This document shows positions 16,139 to 19,324 of a stretch of DNA of 19,324 bases, piece after piece. The DNA is from CAZIWX01 sp964543125 (GTDB lineage: Bacteria; Fidelibacterota; UBA8477). Made by a program: the position numbers and the translations under genes. Numbering within the stretch: position 1 is the first letter of the stretch; every line of letters starts with the position of its first letter. The notes under the pieces were generated by a model. It was not told where the DNA came from, made no database searches, and was given only the letters and a program-made list of their open reading frames with translations. The stretch is taken from assembly GCA_964543125.1 (NCBI GenBank), contig CAZIWX010000044.1, forward strand, positions 1-19,324, in the 5' to 3' direction.

Positions 16139-16252
16139 ATGTTAGACAAAAACCTCATCACCAAAGCGAAACCAATCAAGCTGCTCGTCACCGATTACGA
16201 CGGCATGGCGGTGAAGATTCTCCTATTGTGGCGCAACGGGCGAAAAAGCTGA
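16139..16252 (+). pseudogene. Deleted 5' copy 1 of the HAD phosphatase gene
   Basis: The first 57 bases match the start of the intact phosphatase gene (17152 on), with one difference. Two internal deletions follow: about 72 nt corresponding to 17209-17280 (in frame), and about 46 nt corresponding to 17299-17344 at a GTG microhomology, which shifts the frame. The 37-residue product keeps the start and TDYDGMAV but loses the HAD active site. Its tail runs straight into a copy of the neuB end at 16251. Confidence 0.75.
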
Positions 16253-16274
16253 GATCGGGTGGGAGGACCATTGA

Positions 16275-16320
16275 ATACGAGCACGAGCACGGAAACGAGC
16301 ACGAGTACGAGTACGAGTAG
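16275..16320. repeat. Upstream hexamer array 2
   Basis: Irregular (T/C)ACGAG units, with one GGAA interruption, follow a copied neuB tail (GACCATTGAATACGAG at 16265-16280 as at 15959-15974) and precede mini S23 copy 2. Confidence 0.8.
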
Positions 16321-16327
16321 GAACGGG

Positions 16328-16426
16328 ATGCGGTTTGATCACGAAAAGTTGGCTGTTTACCAGGTGAGCATCGTGCGGGAAGAAATTCCGGCCATTGAAT
16401 ACGAGCACGAGCACGAGCACGAGTAG
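16328..16426 (+). pseudogene. Miniature S23 four-helix-bundle copy 2 (internally deleted)
   Basis: A 32-residue ORF starts MRFDHEKLAVYQVSIVREEI and shares the same deletion junction as copy 1 (99% alike over the first 60 bases). It then jumps at CCATTGAATACGAG into another hexamer array (EYEHEHEHE) and stops. The shared junction shows copies 1 and 2 descend from one deleted ancestor. Confidence 0.65.
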
Positions 16427-16441
16427 GAGTACGAGCAGGAG
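16399..16441. repeat. Upstream hexamer array 3, supplying the S23 ribosome site
   Basis: About seven (T/C)ACGAG-like units end in a degenerate unit that creates AGGAG at 16437-16441, 4 nt before the intact S23 ATG. The array itself thus seems to provide the Shine-Dalgarno sequence. Confidence 0.8.
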
Positions 16442-16445
16442 CGGA

Positions 16446-16841
16446 ATGCGGTTTGATCACGAAAAGTTGGATGTTTACCGGGCGAGTCTCCAGTTTATCG
16501 AGTGGCGAATCAGGGAACTTAAATTCCATTCAAATATCCGGGCAATATTTGATCAATTGGAGCGGGCTTCGATATCAATTCTTCTCAACATTGCTGAAGG
16601 CAACGGCAAGACATCATATAAAGACAGAAAACGCTTTTTCGAGATTTCACGTGGATCGGCATTGGAATGTTCTGCCTGTCTCGACATTTTACTTACGATG
16701 AAAATTTTGAACTCAGATCAAATAAAAACCGGAAAGGAATTATTATTCAGGATTGTAAGCATGTTATCCCGAATGATCTCAATCCTGGCAAATTCTGTTC
16801 AAGAAGAAACCCCGATTTACGAAATTGAGCACCCGGACTAA
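16446..16841 (+). CDS. Four-helix-bundle protein, S23/IVP family
   Basis: A 131-residue, mainly helical protein of the S23 / 23S-rRNA-intervening-sequence family. Recognisable pieces are FDHEKLDVYRASLQF at the N-terminus, QLERASISILLNIAEGNGK (37-55; the family's RAa-SI-NIAEG core), KDRKRFFEISRGSALECSAC (59-78) and a C-terminal helix LFRIVSMLSRMISIL (100-114). Length fits the family. Relatives occur inside 23S rRNA genes of spirochaetes and as scattered chromosomal copies in Bacteroidetes-like bacteria; their biochemical role is not established. The ATG at 16446 is chosen because both mini copies start at the equivalent base; a TTG at 16395 in frame would add a Thr-Ser repeat from the array. 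It is unrelated to the polysaccharide genes around it and interrupts the neuB-phosphatase linkage. Confidence 0.88.
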   Translation: MRFDHEKLDVYRASLQFIEWRIRELKFHSNIRAIFDQLERASISILLNIAEGNGKTSYKDRKRFFEISRGSALECSACLDILLTMKILNSDQIKTGKELLFRIVSMLSRMISILANSVQEETPIYEIEHPD

Positions 16842-16860
16842 AGCTTTGACCGGTTTGCTG

Positions 16861-16895
16861 ATCTCGTACTCGTTCTCGTTCTCGTACTCGTAATC
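16861..16895. repeat. Downstream hexamer array 2 (CTCGTA/CTCGTT)
   Basis: Five CTCGT(A/T) units lie 19 nt after the S23 stop codon, ending in CGTAATCG as in array 1. They are inverse-complementary to the upstream arrays, so a long imperfect stem could enclose the S23 gene in RNA or single-stranded DNA. Confidence 0.85.
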
Positions 16896-16914
16896 GTTAA
16901 TCAGGAACCATCTC

Positions 16915-17015
16915 ATGTTAGACAAAAACCTCATCACCAAAGCGAAACCAATCAAGCTGCTCGTCACCGATTACGACGGCATGGCGGTGAAGATTCTCCT
17001 ATTGTGGCGCAACGG
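16915..17015 (+). pseudogene. Deleted 5' copy 2 of the HAD phosphatase gene (cut by gap)
   Basis: It is identical over its visible 101 bases to copy 1 at 16139, including both internal deletion junctions, and runs into the N gap. The identity indicates recent duplication of the whole unit after the deletions had happened, or assembly duplication of one unit. Confidence 0.75.
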
Positions 17016-17115
17016 NNNNNNNNNNNNNNNNNNNNNNNNNNNNNNNNNNNNNNNNNNNNNNNNNNNNNNNNNNNNNNNNNNNNNNNNNNNNNNNNNNNNN
17101 NNNNNNNNNNNNNNN
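17016..17115. other. Assembly gap (100 N)
   Basis: Exactly 100 N, the customary length for a gap of unknown size, lie between phosphatase fragment 2 and a CTCGTA remnant. By the repeat pattern the missing piece probably contains at least part of one more cassette. Confidence 0.95.
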
Positions 17116-17135
17116 TACTCGTAATCGTACTCGTT
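17116..17135. repeat. Downstream hexamer array 3 (remnant after the gap)
   Basis: TACTCGTAATCGTACTCGTT, then AATTAGGAACCATCTC, precedes the intact phosphatase ATG. The AGGA of this conserved tail is the ribosome site of the real gene and is copied in the two pseudogene fragments. Confidence 0.75.
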
Positions 17136-17151
17136 AATTAGGAACCATCTC

Positions 17152-17667
17152 ATGTTAGACAAAAACCTCATCACCAAAGCGAAACCAATCAAACTGCTCG
17201 TCACCGATATTGACGGTGTCTGGACCAACGGCCGGATCTATTATTCCGCCGCGGGAGAACTGATGAAGGGCTTTTCCTATTATGACGGCATGGCGGTGTA
17301 TCTGCTGCGCCAGGCGGGGATCGCCACGGCCATTATCACCAGTGAAGATTCTCCCATTGTGGCGCAGCGGGCCAAGAAGCTCAAAATTGACGATATTCAC
17401 CTCGGCGTGGAGGATAAACTGACCGTATTCGATGAATTGCTGACTAAGCACGGCCTCACCCCGGAGGAAGCAGCCTACATCGGAGATGATGTGAATGACT
17501 TTGCACCCATGCAGGTGGCGGGATTGACCGCCGCACCGGCCAACACCCCCGTTTTTTCTCAGCTCAAACCGGATATTTTATTAACCCGCAAGGGTGGTGA
17601 TGGTGCGTTTCGCGAATTTGCCGACCTGATCCTGCTGGCGCAGAACCGGGAAAACCGGCGCCCGTGA
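17152..17667 (+). CDS. KdsC-like HAD phosphatase (nonulosonate-9-phosphate or Kdo-8-phosphate phosphatase)
   Basis: A 171-residue C0-type HAD phosphatase. VTDIDGVWTNG (17-27) is motif I with nucleophile D19 and acid/base D21. IITSED (61-66) is motif II, K89 in VEDKL is the motif III lysine, and GDDVNDFAPM (111-120) is motif IV. KGGDGAFREFADLIL (147-161) is the family's C-terminal tail that closes neighbouring active sites in the tetramer. KdsC removes phosphate from Kdo-8-P. Close relatives next to NeuA/NeuB remove the 9-phosphate from KDN or Neu5Ac, as with Bacteroides BT1713. The location here and the absence of kdsA/kdsB in the window favour the second role, but residues alone do not decide. 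Two deleted copies of its 5' end lie upstream. It ends 22 nt before the KdtA-like gene. Confidence 0.9.
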   Translation: MLDKNLITKAKPIKLLVTDIDGVWTNGRIYYSAAGELMKGFSYYDGMAVYLLRQAGIATAIITSEDSPIVAQRAKKLKIDDIHLGVEDKLTVFDELLTKHGLTPEEAAYIGDDVNDFAPMQVAGLTAAPANTPVFSQLKPDILLTRKGGDGAFREFADLILLAQNRENRRP

Positions 17668-17689
17668 TCCTGCCGGATGCTTACCGGTA

Positions 17690-18976
17690 ATGCCCTTGCA
17701 ATTTCTTTTTTATACCACCTACAATATTCTGCTGACGCTGGCTTTTCCCGTTGCGTGGATCGTTAGTTTTTTCAATCATAAACTGCGGGACGGGCTTTCC
17801 GGCCAGCGGGAAATTTCGGATAATCTGGCGGCGTTTAATCGCAAACGCGATCCGCGGAAGCTGGTCATCTGGCTCCATGCCGCCTCCGCCGGTGAATTCG
17901 AACAGATCAAACCACTGGTGAGCCGCCTGGCCGGGAACGCGCGTTTTCACCTGATTCAAACGGTTACCTCGCCCACGATTTATTTCAAGATTTTCACGGA
18001 TAAACGCTTTGACGCCATCCTCTACCTGCCCTGGGACCTGCCCTGGCGGGTGAACCGGTTTATCCGGCAGCTCAAGCCCACCATTTTTATCAATACGCGC
18101 CACGACCTGTGGCCAAATTTACTCCGTGCCTTACGCCGGAATCAAATACCTTCCATTCTGATCAATGCCAATCTGTACGGTTCTTCCAAACGCCTGCGGC
18201 CCTTCCAGCGGCGGATAAACCGCGTGGTGTTCAACCAGATCGACCGGATTTTCACCGGCACCGAGCGGCTGGCGGAAAATCTGCGCCATTTGTACCGCGG
18301 CCCCATTGAGGTGGTGGGCGATACCCGCTTTGACCAGGTGTATGAACGGGCCGGTAAAAATCAAAAAGAATGGTTCCCCCCGGAGCTGGTCCGGGGCCGC
18401 CACATCGTGGTTTACGGCAGCGTAATCGAGTCGGACCGGGAGGTGGTGACGCAGGCCATTGTCCGGAGCGTTCAACACGGAGATCAGGTGTTGCATGTGG
18501 TGGTGCCGCACGAGGTGGGTGAGAAAAACCTGATGCCCTGGGAAGTCAGCTTTTTCCGGCAAAAGGTGAAATCGACCCGGGTGACGGAACTGGACCGCTA
18601 TGCCGGTGAGCCGGTTCTGATCTGGAACAAGGTGGGTGAGCTGGCCGATTTGTACAAACACGCCCAATTGGCCTACGTGGGGGCGGGCTTTTCCACCGGC
18701 GTGCATTCGGTGACGGAACCGGCCATTTACGGTGTCCCGGCCGCCCATGGTCCCGAGTACGATCTGCTGGATGAGGCCATCGAACTGGTGGAGCAGGGTA
18801 TTTCCACGGTGGTGACCTCCGGTGCTGAACTAAGCGTCTATTTGGAACTATTGGACCAACCGGCGGTATTGCAGGAAAAACGGGCAGCGCTCTACAGCTT
18901 CACTCAAGCATATCTCGGCGCCACGGACCGGATTCTGGCGGCGTTGAAGGAATATTTCCAGCCCGGGGACGGGTAA
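17690..18976 (+). CDS. KdtA/WaaA-like 3-deoxy-manno-octulosonic acid transferase
   Basis: A 428-residue GT-B transferase with an N-terminal membrane anchor (about 5-28), expected on the cytoplasmic face of the inner membrane adding Kdo from CMP-Kdo to lipid A precursor. Signatures: WLHAASAGEFEQIKPL (61-76), TVTSPT (91-96), LYLPWDLPWRVNRFI (111-125), LINANLYGSSKR (157-168), VGDTRFDQV (209-217), KVGELADLY (314-322) and GVHSVTEPAIYGVP (337-350). Length matches KdtA (about 420-430). The usual ETELWPN motif is TRHDLWPN here (136-143), with D139 in place of the glutamate before LW. Its partners make a CMP-nonulosonate, so the donor could be CMP-Kdo from elsewhere or a CMP-nine-carbon sugar. Only a weak ribosome site precedes the ATG, so coupling to the upstream gene is likely. 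Confidence 0.88.
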   Translation: MPLQFLFYTTYNILLTLAFPVAWIVSFFNHKLRDGLSGQREISDNLAAFNRKRDPRKLVIWLHAASAGEFEQIKPLVSRLAGNARFHLIQTVTSPTIYFKIFTDKRFDAILYLPWDLPWRVNRFIRQLKPTIFINTRHDLWPNLLRALRRNQIPSILINANLYGSSKRLRPFQRRINRVVFNQIDRIFTGTERLAENLRHLYRGPIEVVGDTRFDQVYERAGKNQKEWFPPELVRGRHIVVYGSVIESDREVVTQAIVRSVQHGDQVLHVVVPHEVGEKNLMPWEVSFFRQKVKSTRVTELDRYAGEPVLIWNKVGELADLYKHAQLAYVGAGFSTGVHSVTEPAIYGVPAAHGPEYDLLDEAIELVEQGISTVVTSGAELSVYLELLDQPAVLQEKRAALYSFTQAYLGATDRILAALKEYFQPGDG

Positions 18977-19106
18977 GTCCGCGGGCACCAACAGGGTCGA
19001 TGGCTATTACTATTACTATTTGTGGTGCCACCCCACCGGGGTAACCTGAAAAAATCCACAATAAAGCGCTCATTCAAATATTTCAACTTAGTTAAAAGGA
19101 GCAGGC
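18977..19106. other. Intergenic region ahead of the VIT-family gene
   Basis: These 130 nt contain a short microsatellite (CTATTACTATTACTATT near 19003-19019) and a hairpin ACCCC-ACC-GGGGT at 19030-19042 with no U-tract after it. The hairpin could mark the end of the polysaccharide operon or part of the VIT leader; neither is certain. AAAAGGAGCAGGC gives a strong ribosome site for the next gene. Confidence 0.4.
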
Positions 19107-19324
19107 ATGGTTTCGGCGGAAAATGAAAAACATCGTGTGCAACATATCGGCTGGTTGCGGGCCGCGGTTTTAGGGGCCAATGACGGCATTGTATCCACCG
19201 CCAGCCTCATCGTGGGCGTTGCCGCGGCCCAGGCGGCGCAAAACGAGATCCTGGTTGCCGGTGTCGCGGGTCTGGTAGCGGGGGCCATGTCAATGGCGGC
19301 CGGAGAGTATGTTTCAGTAAGCTC
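19107..19324 (+). CDS. VIT/CCC1-family iron/manganese transporter (3' end missing)
   Basis: The first 72 residues of a vacuolar-iron-transporter-like membrane protein that would export or sequester Fe2+/Mn2+. After a short polar N-terminus, WLRAAVLGANDGIVSTASLI (16-35) is the family's first transmembrane segment with the conserved D26, and AGAMSMAAGEYVSVS (59-72 region) is the second, with E67. The ATG at 19107 has AAAAGGAG about 7 nt upstream. The gene is cut by the window end. It is separated by 130 nt from the KdtA-like gene and is functionally unrelated to the glycan genes. Confidence 0.92.
   Translation, partial: MVSAENEKHRVQHIGWLRAAVLGANDGIVSTASLIVGVAAAQAAQNEILVAGVAGLVAGAMSMAAGEYVSVS

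Larger units (their letters stand above)
15945..17151 (+). mobile_element. Composite repeat region with S23 cassette and truncated gene copies
   Basis: About 1.2 kb between neuB and the HAD phosphatase gene is built from recurring pieces. In order: the end of neuB; a TACGAG/CACGAG array; a mini S23 ORF; a CTCGTA array; a deleted 5' piece of the phosphatase gene; a copy of the neuB end (16251-16274 against 15945-15968, three mismatches in the first 22 bases); an array; a second mini S23 ORF; an array; the intact S23 gene; a CTCGTA array; a second deleted phosphatase piece; an N gap; and a further CTCGTA remnant. The upstream arrays and downstream arrays are inverse-complementary, so each S23 copy sits between hairpin-forming ends, much like the S23-coding intervening sequences of some 23S rRNA genes. 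No transposase or integrase is visible; 'mobile' is inference. Confidence 0.6.

Noticed and set aside
15969..16441. TACGAG/GAGCAC arrays as a CRISPR array
   Set aside because: The units are 6 nt and tandem with no unique spacers, and no cas genes are visible.
16915..17124. ORF spanning the N gap as a real gene
   Set aside because: It is a deleted fragment of the phosphatase gene extended artificially through undetermined bases.
18131..18748. Minus-strand ORF of 205 codons
   Set aside because: It lies wholly antisense to the well-supported KdtA-like gene, is rich in His/Gly/Pro, and shows no domain.
19003..19019. CTATTA microsatellite as a phase-variation tract
   Set aside because: Only about three units, and outside any coding frame, so there is little reason to expect slippage effects.

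Overview
The window comes from a Gram-negative bacterium, most likely a member of the Bacteroidetes/FCB side of the tree (perhaps an uncultured lineage). This is inferred from three things: a KdtA-type transferase, which implies an outer membrane with lipid A; the 'alternative' GlmU-like protein and the NagB + PIG-L fusion, both typical of Bacteroidetes-like genomes; and a four-helix-bundle (S23) gene. A run of exactly 100 N at 17016-17115 shows this is a scaffold with an unresolved gap, probably a draft or metagenome assembly.

Layout. 1-1044 (+) is the 3' part of an FAD-dependent amine/amino-acid oxidase. It converges on an amino-sugar block on the minus strand: nagB (1340-2131), a GlmU-like nucleotidyl/acetyltransferase (2158-3390) and a 783-residue NagB + PIG-L deacetylase fusion (3685-6036). 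A divergent AT-rich intergenic region (6037-6308) separates these from a long plus-strand surface-polysaccharide cluster. That cluster holds an IspD-family cytidylyltransferase (6309), a GT2 glycosyltransferase (7005), an LtaS-like membrane phosphoglycerol/phosphoethanolamine transferase (7863), two GT-B glycosyltransferases (9947, 11263), a UDP-GlcNAc 2-epimerase (12180), a second GT2 (13204), a CMP-nonulosonate synthetase (14176, apparently with an AUC start), a nonulosonate synthase (14910), a KdsC-like HAD phosphatase (17152) and a KdtA-like transferase (17690). A VIT/CCC1-type metal transporter begins at 19107 and runs off the window.

How the genes work together. The minus-strand block controls flux between fructose-6-P, glucosamine-6-P and UDP-GlcNAc. 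The 2-epimerase can turn UDP-GlcNAc towards ManNAc. NeuB, the HAD phosphatase and NeuA then form a nonulosonic-acid (Neu5Ac or KDN) activation route. The NeuB resembles the 9-phosphate-forming eukaryotic/Bacteroides type, and the adjacent phosphatase would fit that route. Glycosyltransferases and the LtaS-like enzyme would assemble and decorate a surface glycan or LPS core.

The most unusual region is 15945-17151, between neuB and the HAD phosphatase gene. It holds one intact S23 four-helix-bundle gene, two miniature S23 copies and two internally deleted copies of the 5' end of the phosphatase gene. All are interleaved with arrays of the hexamer TACGAG / GAGCAC upstream and its inverse CTCGTA downstream. 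It looks like a tandemly amplified, decaying cassette with hairpin-forming ends, and the assembly breaks inside it.
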